Below are positions 55,560 through 63,958 of a DNA stretch of 64,000 nucleotides, one piece after another. The position numbers were made by a program, and so were the translations under genes. The DNA is from Pseudomonas psychrophila (GTDB lineage Bacteria; Pseudomonadota; Gammaproteobacteria; Pseudomonadales; Pseudomonadaceae): NCBI RefSeq assembly GCF_001043005.1, contig NZ_JYKZ01000004.1:367229-431228 (forward strand), written 5' to 3'. The notes below the pieces were generated by a model. It searched no databases and was not told the origin of the DNA. It worked only from the letters and a program-made list of their open reading frames with translations. The number at the start of each line of letters is the position of its first letter. Within the stretch, counting starts at the first letter, position 1.

Positions 55560-56285
55560 ATGCGCGTAGACCGTTTTCTAAGCAACCTGCCCCAATTCAG
55601 CCGCCAACACGTGCGCTTGCTCCTGATAGAGAAGCGTATCCAGGTTGATGGGCAGGTCATCAGCGATCCACACCACGAAGTTCGCGCATTCAGTCGTATC
55701 GAACTTGACGGGAAAATCTTGCAGGCCGGTAAACCGGCGCGGTACTTCATGCTGCACAAGCCGCCTGGCTGTGTCAGCGCCACCCAGGACCCGGAACACC
55801 CGACGGTGCTCGACCTGCTCGATGAGCCGGACATGGACGAACTGCACATCGCGGGCCGGCTGGACTTCAATACCAGCGGGCTGATGCTGATCACCAACGA
55901 TGGGCACTGGTCGCGCCATGTCACTCAGCCACAGACCAAAATGCCCAAGGTGTATTACGTCGAGACCGAGCAGGAAATAACCGCCGCATATGTCAGTAAA
56001 TTCAAGGAAGGCGTCTATTTCGCCTACGAAGATCTGACAACACTGCCCGCCGAACTGGAACTGCTCGGCCCTTGCTCTGCCCGCTTGAGCATCGTTGAAG
56101 GTCGTTATCATCAGGTAAAGCGCATGTTTGGCTTCTTCAACAACAAGGTCATACGCCTGCACCGCGAAAGCATCGGGTCTCTGATGCTCGACACCCAACT
56201 GGCTCCCGGGGAATACCGGGCTTTGCTCGACCTTGAAATCAACCTGTTCCAGGCCACGGCTGGGCACAAGGCCACCTGCCTGTAA
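55560..56285 (+). CDS. rsuA: RsuA-family rRNA pseudouridine synthase
   Basis: Converts a uridine of 16S rRNA (position 516 if RsuA) to pseudouridine. The 241-aa protein has an N-terminal S4 RNA-binding domain (MRVDRFLSNLPQFSRQHVRLLLIEKRIQVDGQVI) and a catalytic domain with aspartate in GRLDFNTSGLMLITNDG. Later motifs are KVYYVETE and EGRYHQVKRMFG. The S4 domain and length favour RsuA over RluE. It starts with ATG after a 33-base gap from the CWC gene. Confidence 0.88.
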   Translation: MRVDRFLSNLPQFSRQHVRLLLIEKRIQVDGQVISDPHHEVRAFSRIELDGKILQAGKPARYFMLHKPPGCVSATQDPEHPTVLDLLDEPDMDELHIAGRLDFNTSGLMLITNDGHWSRHVTQPQTKMPKVYYVETEQEITAAYVSKFKEGVYFAYEDLTTLPAELELLGPCSARLSIVEGRYHQVKRMFGFFNNKVIRLHRESIGSLMLDTQLAPGEYRALLDLEINLFQATAGHKATCL

Positions 56286-56340
56286 CAATCGCGGTGCAGC
56301 ATCAGTCAGACCGACGCTCGATTCACTGGAGTCTGACGCC

Positions 56341-57198
56341 ATGATAAAGCCCGAAATCGCTGTGCTCGATATTCAAGGTCACTATCGAATTCACACCGAG
56401 TTCTATCGCTGCGACACCGCAGAAAACACCATTATTCTGGTCAATGGCTCGATGGCCACGACCGCATCGTTTGGCCAAACCCTGAAAAACCTGCACCCGC
56501 ATCTGAACGTAGTTCTTTACGACCAGCCGTATGCGGGTCAGTCAAAACCCCATAACCCGCATCAAAAGATGCTGACAAGAGAACTGGAAGCACAGGTTCT
56601 TCTTGAGCTGATAGAACACTTTAACGCCAATTATCTGCTGTCATTCTCATGGGGCGGCACTGCGGCACTCACCGCGCTGGCGTGCACACCCCGGCGTATC
56701 GAGAAAGCGGTGATCAGTTCGTTTTCACCGCTGATCAACGAAGCCATGCGCGATTACCTGGAACGTGGCCGCAGCTGCCTGGCAGCCTGCAATCGCACCC
56801 AGGTGGGTAATCTGGTCAACGACACGCTAGGCAAACACTTGCCGCCCCTGTTCAAGCGCTTCAATTTTCGCCATGTCAGCAGCCTGGCCGACCACGAATA
56901 CGCACAAATGCACTTTCACATAAACCACGTCCTCAACAGCGACAAGCCGTGCTTTCTCAGTGCAACCCGGGGTATCGAGATTCCAGTGCTGTTTATCAAT
57001 GGCGCATGGGACGAGTACACCGTGGCCAGCGACGCCAGGCACTTTGCGCAACCCATTGCACACAGCCAGTTCATCAGCCTGGAAAACACCGGGCATTTTC
57101 TGGACATGGAACACAAATCTGCCAGCCACATCAGTAAAACTGCGCTGCTCAATTTTTTACAACCGGCACACACAGAACACCGGCAACACTCTCGGTGA
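56341..57198 (+). CDS. phaG: PhaG: 3-hydroxyacyl-ACP to CoA/free-acid transfer enzyme
   Basis: Links fatty-acid synthesis to medium-chain polyhydroxyalkanoate by taking (R)-3-hydroxyacyl groups off ACP. The 285-aa alpha/beta hydrolase-fold protein begins MIKPEIAVLDIQGHYRIHTEFY and carries NTIILVNGSMATTASFGQTLKNLHPHLNVVLYDQPYAGQSKPHNPH, very close to P. putida PhaG as I remember it. The nucleophile is in LSFSWGGTAALTAL, the acid in INGAWDEYTVASDARHF and the histidine in NTGHFLDME. RhlA (rhamnolipid HAA synthase) is the nearest alternative, but no rhlB adjoins and the N-terminus fits PhaG. The start is the ATG at 56341. Confidence 0.88.
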   Translation: MIKPEIAVLDIQGHYRIHTEFYRCDTAENTIILVNGSMATTASFGQTLKNLHPHLNVVLYDQPYAGQSKPHNPHQKMLTRELEAQVLLELIEHFNANYLLSFSWGGTAALTALACTPRRIEKAVISSFSPLINEAMRDYLERGRSCLAACNRTQVGNLVNDTLGKHLPPLFKRFNFRHVSSLADHEYAQMHFHINHVLNSDKPCFLSATRGIEIPVLFINGAWDEYTVASDARHFAQPIAHSQFISLENTGHFLDMEHKSASHISKTALLNFLQPAHTEHRQHSR

Positions 57199-57304
57199 GA
57201 CGCAGGAGGCTGACAGCTCATTGAAAAAACGCTGCGAAATGACGTATTTGAAGAATAAAACTTCTCATCAAGGCCGACTTCTGGTACAAAGTCAGCCGCT
57301 CTGA

Positions 57305-57378
57305 GCGGGTGTCGTATAATGGTATTACTCCAGCTTCCCAAGCTGATCACGCGGGTTCGATTCCCGCCACCCGCTCCA
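57305..57378 (+). tRNA. tRNA-Gly(CCC)
   Basis: A 74-base cloverleaf with encoded CCA. Acceptor GCGGGTG/CACCCGC, D-loop with AATGGT, anticodon loop TTCCCAA (anticodon CCC), T-arm GCGGG-TTCGATT-CCCGC. The first anticodon-stem pair is C-A mismatched, the rest pair. It decodes GGG glycine codons. Confidence 0.95.
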
Positions 57379-57462
57379 CTTCTTTAAGGCTTTCACCCCA
57401 CTGAAAGCCTGGCCTGTACAGCAACAAAATCCCCTTCCCGTTTTACTGCTTGCACACGCTGT

Positions 57463-58740
57463 TTAGCCACGCCCCCTCTTTTTGACTCGATACATCGCCG
57501 TATCCGCATGGTGCAGCAATTGCTGGGCCTGTTCGCCGTGCTCGGGATAAACCGCAATGCCAATGCTGGGGATGATGTTGAGCGTGTGATTACCAACGAA
57601 GACAGGCTGGCTGAGATTGAGGCGAATTTTTTCGGCCACGATCAGCGCATGCTCTGGCAGCTTGAGCCTCTCCAGCACCAGCACAAACTCATCCCCGCTC
57701 ATCCTGGAGACCGTATCGCTTTCACGCACGCACAGCGTCAGGCGCCGCGCAGTCTGCTGCAACAGGTCATCACCGACAGCATGCCCATAGTTGTCGTTGA
57801 CGAGTTTGAAGTGGTCCAGATCGACATACAGCACGGCCAGGCATTCATTGTCGCGCTTCGCAGAGGCCAGGGCGCGGTGCAGGCGATCGTAGAGCAGGTC
57901 TCGATTGGGCAAATGAGTCAAGGCGTCGTACTGCGCCAGATACTGCAAGCGGGCATGCAACTGCTTGCGTTCAATGGCCGTTGCCACTTGGGTCGACACG
58001 TACTGCAGCAGGTCTTTGTGCTGTTCGGTGTAGCGCTCTTCGCCCAGCAGGCTCTTGACCACCAGCGCACCAATGTTGCCGTTCTGGGTGGTCAGCGGAA
58101 CACCCAGCCATGACGGCGCATGGTCAGCAACACGCATCACGCACTGGCCACTGAGAATGACCTCCTCACTCAGATGGCGAACGGGGGAATGCTGCTCTAG
58201 CGGATGATCGTCGACGTGGTAGGGGAAAGTCAGCGCACCTTGTTCCCGAAGTGCGACCGAAAAACTCACGGCAGGCAGCCACTGCCCGATGAGCTGGTGA
58301 ACACACCTGAACAGCGCCAGCAAATCTTCGGCCCCATGGGCGGCCTCCGAAATCGCAAACAGGGCCGCTTGCCGTGACTCCGCCAGTTTGCGCTCGGTGA
58401 TATCACGGGCCACGGCAACGCGCATTTCATGGGTTTCAGACCAGCACGCAGACCATTGGATATGCACCACATGCCCGGCCTTGTGCACATAGCGGTTCTC
58501 GAAATTGAGCGTGGGTTCACCCGCCATGATCTCATTGGCCGCGAGCAGGGTTCGCTCACGGTCAGCGGGAAACACCAGATCGATCATCGACTGGCCTTTA
58601 AGCTCGTGGGGCTCATAGCCCAGAATTCGCTTGCAGGCTGCACTGACGTAAACAAAGCGACCATTGCGGTCCACGACACAGACTGCGTCTAGCAACAGGT
58701 CAATAAAACCTGCCTGAAGCAGGTAGTTCTTGATGTCCAT
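57463..58740 (-). CDS. Diguanylate cyclase with PAS and GAF domains
   Basis: Predicted to make cyclic di-GMP from GTP. Counting from MDIKNYLLQ (425 aa) there is a PAS domain (about residues 12-118), a GAF domain (about 128-262) and a GGDEF domain (about 270-425). The catalytic signature reads SGDEF instead of GGDEF (348-352); an inhibitory site RESD sits five residues before it, so product feedback is likely kept. There is no EAL domain or membrane segment. An upstream ATG at 58776 would add 12 residues and is also possible. It converges with tRNA-Gly. Confidence 0.87.
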   Translation of the reverse strand: MDIKNYLLQAGFIDLLLDAVCVVDRNGRFVYVSAACKRILGYEPHELKGQSMIDLVFPADRERTLLAANEIMAGEPTLNFENRYVHKAGHVVHIQWSACWSETHEMRVAVARDITERKLAESRQAALFAISEAAHGAEDLLALFRCVHQLIGQWLPAVSFSVALREQGALTFPYHVDDHPLEQHSPVRHLSEEVILSGQCVMRVADHAPSWLGVPLTTQNGNIGALVVKSLLGEERYTEQHKDLLQYVSTQVATAIERKQLHARLQYLAQYDALTHLPNRDLLYDRLHRALASAKRDNECLAVLYVDLDHFKLVNDNYGHAVGDDLLQQTARRLTLCVRESDTVSRMSGDEFVLVLERLKLPEHALIVAEKIRLNLSQPVFVGNHTLNIIPSIGIAVYPEHGEQAQQLLHHADTAMYRVKKRGRG

Positions 58741-58820
58741 AGGGCAACTCGATGCCTCAGGGTTAAATGTCAACATTCATCCCTGACTCGCCCACCGCAC
58801 TGCATTCCCTGCCACCTACT

Positions 58821-59456
58821 TCAAACGATAGTTCGTAACAGCCCGGGCAGTGCATGCATCAAAGCACTGATGGCAAAACCGATAAACATGACCCCGCACA
58901 GCCGGGTAATCAGCAGCTCATGACGCTGATAGAGTGCCCTGACATGCCCGGCTCCGACAATACCCACCAAAATCGCGTAGGCCAGCGCCCCGCCCACAAA
59001 GCTCAAAGCGATCAACCAGGGCAGCATCTCCCAGGTCAGCAGTTCTGCACGGCTGGACAGCAGCGCCGTGAACGTCGCGACGGCTACGGGGTACGCCTTG
59101 GGATTGGTCAGGCCGAAGAAAATTCCATGAGCAAATGGCTGTCGCGCCGGCCCTTGCTGGGCCACGCTGCTACGCTGAGCGCGAACGGCGCGCAATCCCA
59201 GCCAAAACAGGTAAAGCCCGCTGATCAAGCCCAACACATTAAACGCCGTGCTGCCAAACTCACGTGCGCCCACAATGGCAATCAGCGCCGTGCTGCACCA
59301 GATCACATCACCCAGCAAGTGCCCGCACAGGAACCCGGCTCCGGCGCGCCGGCCACGGGCTGCGCCAATACCGAAAACAGCGAGCACACCTGGCCCCGGG
59401 GTGATGCCATAGATAAAGCCAGAAGCCAGAACGGCCAGTAACAACGAAGGTGTCAT
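58821..59456 (-). CDS. LysE-family amino acid exporter
   Basis: Inner-membrane exporter of 211 aa with about six membrane segments. The family motif is FIYGITPGPGVLAVFGIGAARGRRAGAGFLCGHLLGDVIW (about residues 14-53), followed by HGIFFGLTNPKAYPVAVATFTALL. The start MTPSLLLAVLASG has GGAG ten bases upstream. The substrate cannot be predicted; relatives export basic amino acids or homoserine/threonine. Confidence 0.87.
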   Translation of the reverse strand: MTPSLLLAVLASGFIYGITPGPGVLAVFGIGAARGRRAGAGFLCGHLLGDVIWCSTALIAIVGAREFGSTAFNVLGLISGLYLFWLGLRAVRAQRSSVAQQGPARQPFAHGIFFGLTNPKAYPVAVATFTALLSSRAELLTWEMLPWLIALSFVGGALAYAILVGIVGAGHVRALYQRHELLITRLCGVMFIGFAISALMHALPGLLRTIV

Positions 59457-59559
59457 GCAATAAAGCTCCAGGAAATCATGCCCCACGCTCTTGCGTTACC
59501 GTGAGGTGGCTCGATTTTGCACGTTCTCAACGATTCTGTAACCGCGTGCCAGGCAGAAT

Positions 59560-60717
59560 CTAGTGTCGACGCCCCAGCACATTGACCACCAGCCGATCGA
59601 CCCAACCCCAAATACGTTGTTTTACCCGTTTCCAGAGTGGTCGTGACTGCCAGTCTTGCAAGCTGACAGGCTGGCTTTGGGCGAAGTCCGTGATAAAACT
59701 TGCAACCACCGCTTGAGTCAGCGCCGGGTCGAGCGCTTCAAGGTTGGCTTCAAGGTTGAAACGCAGGTTCCAGTGGTCGAAATTGCACGAGCCAATGCTG
59801 ACCCAATCGTCGGCCAGCACCATTTTCAAGTGCAGAAAGCAGGGCTGGTATTCCAGTATCTGTACACCGGATTTCAGCAAGCGCGGGTAATAACGATGAC
59901 CGGCGTAACGCACGGAAGGATGGTCAGTACGGGGGCCAGTCAGCAGCAACCGCACGTCTACGCCCCTGGCCGCCGCGCGGCGCAGAGAACGGCGCACACT
60001 CCAGGTGGGCAAGAAATAAGGCGTGGCCAGCCAGATACGCTGCTTGGAGCTGTTGATCACCCGCACCAGCGATTGCAGGATATCGCGATGTTGATGAGCG
60101 TCTGCGTAGGCGACACGGCCCATGCCTTCACCCTTCTCGGGTAGACCCGGCAAGCGTGCCAAACCGAAGTGAGTCGCGGGTTTCCACGCCTTGCGGCTGA
60201 TATTGGCGCGCCATTGACGATCAAACAGCATCTGCCAGTCCATCACCAAAGGGCCTTGAATGTTGACCATGACTTCATGCCATTCGCAGATGTCGTCACT
60301 GGGGCGCCAAAACTCATCCGTTACGCCAGTGCCCCCGACCACGGCCAGTTGCTGATCCACCAACAACAGTTTGCGATGATCGCGATACAGGTTGTTCAGG
60401 CCTCGCCGCCAGCTAAGCGGGTTATAAAACCTGAGTTCAACCCCGGCATCCGTGAGCCTGCGACGCAAGCCCAAACCCAGGCCCAGACTGCCATAACCGT
60501 CAAACAGGCAGCGCACTCGCACCTCGCGCCAAGCCGCTTGCTCCAGGGCTTGCACGATGGCTTCAGCGCAGCCTCCAGCCTCAACCAGATATAACTCCAG
60601 ATCAATCTGCTCTTGAGCCTGCTCAATGGCAGCCAGAATTCGTGGGAAAAACCGGGAGCCATCGATCAGCAACTCGAACTGATTGTCGCTGCGCCAGCCA
60701 AACACCGCGCCGGCCAT
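59560..60717 (-). CDS. Phospholipase-D-type protein, ClsB-like cardiolipin synthase
   Basis: Member of the PLD superfamily with two HxKx4D motifs: H114-K116-D121 in YRDHRKLLLVD and H296-K298-D303 in FLHLKMVLADD, followed by GGTGVTDEFW and GSCNFDHWN. It has 385 aa and no N-terminal membrane helices, which fits ClsB rather than ClsA. Its likely reaction is phosphatidyl transfer to make cardiolipin. It starts one base after the yceI stop, so the two genes are an operon. Confidence 0.85.
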   Translation of the reverse strand: MAGAVFGWRSDNQFELLIDGSRFFPRILAAIEQAQEQIDLELYLVEAGGCAEAIVQALEQAAWREVRVRCLFDGYGSLGLGLGLRRRLTDAGVELRFYNPLSWRRGLNNLYRDHRKLLLVDQQLAVVGGTGVTDEFWRPSDDICEWHEVMVNIQGPLVMDWQMLFDRQWRANISRKAWKPATHFGLARLPGLPEKGEGMGRVAYADAHQHRDILQSLVRVINSSKQRIWLATPYFLPTWSVRRSLRRAAARGVDVRLLLTGPRTDHPSVRYAGHRYYPRLLKSGVQILEYQPCFLHLKMVLADDWVSIGSCNFDHWNLRFNLEANLEALDPALTQAVVASFITDFAQSQPVSLQDWQSRPLWKRVKQRIWGWVDRLVVNVLGRRH

Positions 60718-60718
60718 C

Positions 60719-61309
60719 TTAGCGAGCCGTGAAAATCAGTACCGCACCCACCGGCACTGAAAAACTGATGGTCGAAAGCCCGGCCAATTTACGCAAGGTT
60801 TCGAGCTCCGGCTGCAGGCCAAAATCTTCGGCTTGCAGCATCAGCGGTTCCAGGGTCACGACCTGAAAGCGCCGCTCATCAAGGCGAGTGGCCAACAGCT
60901 CGGCCTCATAGGTGTGTTGCTTACCGCGCAAGCTGACCGTAACGGGTAAGTGCAACTCCAGTTGCGCACCGGGGGCAAGATCATTGATGGGCTGCAAGTC
61001 TATCTGCGCAGTGATCTGCGCTTCGGGGAAATGCTTGAAATCAAACAGCACGTCGCGCATGCGCTCATCACGCAATGGTACGTCGCTGTTGACCGAGTCC
61101 ATTTCAATGCGCAATTGCGCCTGACCTTTACGGTCGACCTTGCCGTGCAGGACCAAAAAGCGATGCACGTTCGCGATATTGGCATTTTGCGTGGTGATAA
61201 ATGAAAGCCGTGACGACTCACCGTCCAGGTACCAGTTGGCCTGGGCAGGCAGGCTCACACCAACGGTCAACAACAAGGCGCAGGCAGAAGAAAACAACGC
61301 TTTAAGCAT
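60719..61309 (-). CDS. YceI-family periplasmic protein
   Basis: Secreted lipocalin-like protein of 196 aa: signal peptide MLKALFSSACALLLTVGVSLPAQAN, then a beta-barrel with the YceI pattern WYLDGESSRLSFITTQNANIANVHRFL and RDERMRDVLFDFKHFPEAQITAQI. YceI proteins bind isoprenoid or amphiphilic ligands. It is co-transcribed with the ClsB-like gene and divergent from olsBA. Confidence 0.9.
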   Translation of the reverse strand: MLKALFSSACALLLTVGVSLPAQANWYLDGESSRLSFITTQNANIANVHRFLVLHGKVDRKGQAQLRIEMDSVNSDVPLRDERMRDVLFDFKHFPEAQITAQIDLQPINDLAPGAQLELHLPVTVSLRGKQHTYEAELLATRLDERRFQVVTLEPLMLQAEDFGLQPELETLRKLAGLSTISFSVPVGAVLIFTAR

Positions 61310-61424
61310 AAAAACTCATCGACAAATAAACGTGGGTGAACATTAAACCTGGCGAGCGGTTTTGGCTGGACTTTTTTACACAGTGTTAGGACGCCTCCCG
61401 AGACCGACAGTTCCTCCGGGGCGG

Positions 61425-61453
61425 CTGTCATACAAGCATCACCCAAACGTCAC
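61425..61453 (+). promoter_or_regulatory. Pho box upstream of olsBA
   Basis: Three 7-bp units at exact 11-base spacing: CTGTCAT-ACAA-GCATCAC-CCAA-ACGTCAC. PhoB binds CTGTCAT-N4-CTGTCAT repeats with this period. It lies 95 bases before olsB. Ornithine lipids replace phospholipids in phosphate-starved Pseudomonas, so PhoB control is expected. Confidence 0.65.
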
Positions 61454-61547
61454 AGGGGTGACATTGCACCTGCCTAGCCTGAAGTTGCACACCTCAGTCG
61501 ATTGGCAGAAACCCAAGGCGGGCACAGTGCCTGCACGGAGATTCGCA

Positions 61548-62303
61548 ATGTCCCAGATCGCCCGTATCCGCGACACCGCTCCAGAACGCCGCCTGCAGGC
61601 AGAACGCCTGATCGGATCCGGCGCTTTGCGCGAGGCTCAAGCCCTGCGTTTTCGTGTGTTCAGCGGCGAAATGAAGGCCAAACTCAAAGGCGCCGAACAC
61701 GGGCTGGACGAGGACGGTTACGACGCGTATTGCGAACATATCGGGGTGCGCGACCTCAATAACGGCCAACTGGTAGCCACCACTCGCTTGCTGGATCACA
61801 GCGCCGCTCAACGCATCGGCCACTTTTACAGCGAAGAAGAGTTCAACCTCCACGGCCTGGTCAACCTTCAAGGGCCGGTACTGGAAATCGGACGAACCTG
61901 TGTCGACCCTGCGTACCGTAATGGCGGCACCATCGCCGTGCTCTGGGGCGAACTGGCGGAAGTGCTCAACCACGGTAATTACCGCTACCTGATGGGTTGC
62001 GCGAGCATCCCCATGCAGGACGGAGGCATCCAGGCTCGGGCAATCATGCAGCGCCTGCGCGAACGCTATTTGTGTACCGAGCATTTGCGCGCCGAACCAA
62101 AAAAGCCATTACCGGCTCAAGAAGTACCTGCCAACGTCATCGCCGAAATGCCGCCGTTGCTCAAGGCTTACATGCGCCTGGGCGCCAAGATTTGCGGTGA
62201 ACCTTGCTGGGATGAAGACTTTCAGGTGGCTGACGTGTTTATTTTGCTCAAGCGCGACGAACTGTGCCCGCGTTATGCACGTCACTTCAAGGCGGCCATG
62301 TAA
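61548..62303 (+). CDS. olsB: L-ornithine N-alpha-acyltransferase
   Basis: First enzyme of ornithine-lipid synthesis: adds a 3-hydroxyacyl chain to ornithine to give lyso-ornithine lipid. It has 251 aa from [38 protein letters not shown], with GGAG eight bases upstream. The acyltransferase core is [27 protein letters not shown] (GNAT-like). A longer open frame upstream would cover the Pho box and has no ribosome-binding site. Its stop overlaps the olsA start by one base (TAATG). Confidence 0.93.
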   Translation: MSQIARIRDTAPERRLQAERLIGSGALREAQALRFRVFSGEMKAKLKGAEHGLDEDGYDAYCEHIGVRDLNNGQLVATTRLLDHSAAQRIGHFYSEEEFNLHGLVNLQGPVLEIGRTCVDPAYRNGGTIAVLWGELAEVLNHGNYRYLMGCASIPMQDGGIQARAIMQRLRERYLCTEHLRAEPKKPLPAQEVPANVIAEMPPLLKAYMRLGAKICGEPCWDEDFQVADVFILLKRDELCPRYARHFKAAM

Positions 62304-63082
62304 TGAGCCGCTTGCGCCAATATGGCCGAGTGGCTCGTGTGTTGGTGGTAGTCAGCCTGGGATTGGGCATGGCCGCAGTGTTCGGGGTGCTTGAGCGCTT
62401 GCGCCTGAGCAACGCGATGGACCGTCGCCAACGCTGGTCGCAATTTTTTATGTCTCGCCTGAGCAACGCCCTGCCCTTTCGCATCACCGTCGTCGGCCAG
62501 TTGCCTGCAACGCCCATGCTGTGGGTCAGCAATCACGTGTCATGGACCGACATTGCTCTGCTGGGGCAACTCACCCCGCTTTCATTCCTGTCCAAATCCG
62601 AAGTACGCGGCTGGCCGGTTGCCGGCTGGCTGGCGGCCAAGGCAGGTAGCCTGTTTATTCGCCGGGGCGCGGGTGACAGCCAGTTGATTCGTGAGCAAAT
62701 GGCCCACCACTTGCAGCACCCCCTCTCTCTTCTGATGTTTCCCGAGGGCACCACCACTGACGGGCGTTCGGTACGTACCTTTCATGGTCGGCTGTTATCG
62801 GCGGCAATAGACAGCCATGTACCTCTGCAGCCTGTGGCCATTCGCTATTTACGCAATGGAGAGATCGACACGATCGCACCGTTTATTGGCGACGATGACT
62901 TGCTGTCACATCTACTGCGCCTGTTTAGCCATGAACAGGCCGAGGTCGAGATACACCTGCTTGAGCCCATTGCCAGCCAGGCGCAGGAGCGCGCCGTGCT
63001 GGCGTTCAGGGCCCAGGAGGCCATACGGCGGGTGGTGACAGCGCCAGTGGCGCAAACAGATCCACTGGGGGCGATGGTCTGA
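62303..63082 (+). CDS. olsA: Lyso-ornithine lipid O-acyltransferase
   Basis: Second enzyme of ornithine-lipid synthesis; esterifies the hydroxyl of lyso-ornithine lipid. The 259-aa PlsC-family protein has an N-terminal membrane anchor (about residues 11-30), the HX4D motif in SNHVSWTD (H78-D83) and FPEGTTT at 146-152. It is coupled to olsB by a TAATG overlap. As a PlsC relative it might also acylate lysophosphatidate, but the operon with olsB fixes the likely role. Confidence 0.92.
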   Translation: MSRLRQYGRVARVLVVVSLGLGMAAVFGVLERLRLSNAMDRRQRWSQFFMSRLSNALPFRITVVGQLPATPMLWVSNHVSWTDIALLGQLTPLSFLSKSEVRGWPVAGWLAAKAGSLFIRRGAGDSQLIREQMAHHLQHPLSLLMFPEGTTTDGRSVRTFHGRLLSAAIDSHVPLQPVAIRYLRNGEIDTIAPFIGDDDLLSHLLRLFSHEQAEVEIHLLEPIASQAQERAVLAFRAQEAIRRVVTAPVAQTDPLGAMV

Positions 63083-63113
63083 GCTGCCCTGTGTAACTGG
63101 AATAAAGGTTCCG

Positions 63114-63205
63114 CCCTCACTCCGGCACTGTTATGGGCATTCGTGGCGTTCAGGTAATCGCGTGGCGACAGCAAAAGCAAAATGCATCGCAGACGTCACA
63201 GAACC
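63114..63205 (+). repeat. Mosaic repeat copy A
   Basis: Short copy of a non-coding repeat: CCCTCACTCCGGCACTGT at its left end and a 37-bp block (63169-63205) ending CGTCACAGAACC. Compared with copy C it lacks about 100 internal bases. Confidence 0.7.
63169..63205 (+). repeat. 37-bp direct repeat, first copy
   Basis: Perfectly identical to 63922-63958, same orientation, 753 bases apart. It begins CAGCAAAAGCAAAATGCATC. Confidence 0.9.
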
Positions 63206-63242
63206 TTGCGCAAAACCCTGTAGATACTCTGTTGCCAACCGG

Positions 63243-63274
63243 CCTGTTTAGAGAAATGTGCTTCGCTAAACAGG
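63243..63274. repeat. Hairpin inside the repeat region
   Basis: CCTGTTTAG ... CTAAACAGG, a 9-bp perfect stem with a 14-base loop, flanked by GG/TCGGCC. No T-run. Confidence 0.6.
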
Positions 63275-63394
63275 TCGGCCTGTAGGCCGCCTCGGCGGGC
63301 CGTTGATCTTGTTTTTGCACTGGTTTTTGATCTGCCTGCCCTTCGGGAGGCCGAGCGCAGGTTCTGCGTAGTGGGTCGACCGGCATGGATGCCG

Positions 63395-63545
63395 GGAGAG
63401 CCGTGTTGGGCCATGGATGGCCCGTCACGGCGTGCCCACGGAGCGGGACCGGAGTGAGGGACACCTGAGCGCAGCGAGGGCCGTACGCTGGGGCAAGGCC
63501 TTTTTGGGTACTTTTGTGGCTGTTTGACAAAAGTGCCTCGCTGTA
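63395..63545 (-). repeat. Mosaic repeat copy B (inverted)
   Basis: In reverse orientation it shares with copy C the blocks AAAAAGGC-TTGCCC, TCCCTCACTCCGG, GGCACGCCG and the palindrome GGGCCATCCATGGCCC (63408-63423). Boundaries are approximate. Confidence 0.65.
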
Positions 63546-63699
63546 AAAGCGAAACCATCATTTCAGTTAACCGCGAATGCCGGATATGTACCCCGTGTGC
63601 CCGTTGTTTTGCGATGCGCCCGCAGCGATGCCGAGTCCATATCCATTCGATGTGTCACGACTTTCTACGGGTTCCGCCCTTACGGCGGGTCACTTTTTC

Positions 63700-63958
63700 C
63701 AAACGCCGAAAAAGTAACCAAAAAGGCTTGCCCTACCATTCGGCCGCCTCGCCCAGGCTCGGTGGTTCCCTCACTCCGGCACTGTCATGGGGGCACGCCG
63801 CGACGGGCCATCCATGGCCCATCGCGGCTGGCGCGGCGTCCTGCCGCGCCACCCCCATAACAGCACCTGCGTTCGGCCTTCTGTGATGGGCATTCGCGTC
63901 GTCTGGACATTCGTGTGGCTCCAGCAAAAGCAAAATGCATCGCAGACGTCACAGAACC
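63700..63958 (+). repeat. Mosaic repeat copy C
   Basis: Longest copy: blocks AAAAAGGCTTGCCC, TTCCCTCACTCCGGCACTG, GGCACGCCG, GGGCCATCCATGGCCC (63805-63820) and the second 37-bp direct repeat (63922-63958). Open frames across it on both strands have no ribosome-binding site and resemble no protein, so 63083-64000 is read as gene-free. Confidence 0.7.

Noticed and set aside
61449..61462. GTCAC-AGGG-GTGAC next to the olsB Pho box as the same operator as upstream of gtsA
   Set aside because: The spacer differs (4 versus 6 bases) and the left half is part of the 11-bp Pho repeat, so a shared regulator is not supported.
63196..63561. Protein-coding gene on the minus strand in the terminal repeat region
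   Set aside because: The frame lies across copies of a repeat; there is no ribosome-binding site, and overlapping frames on both strands look equally protein-like.
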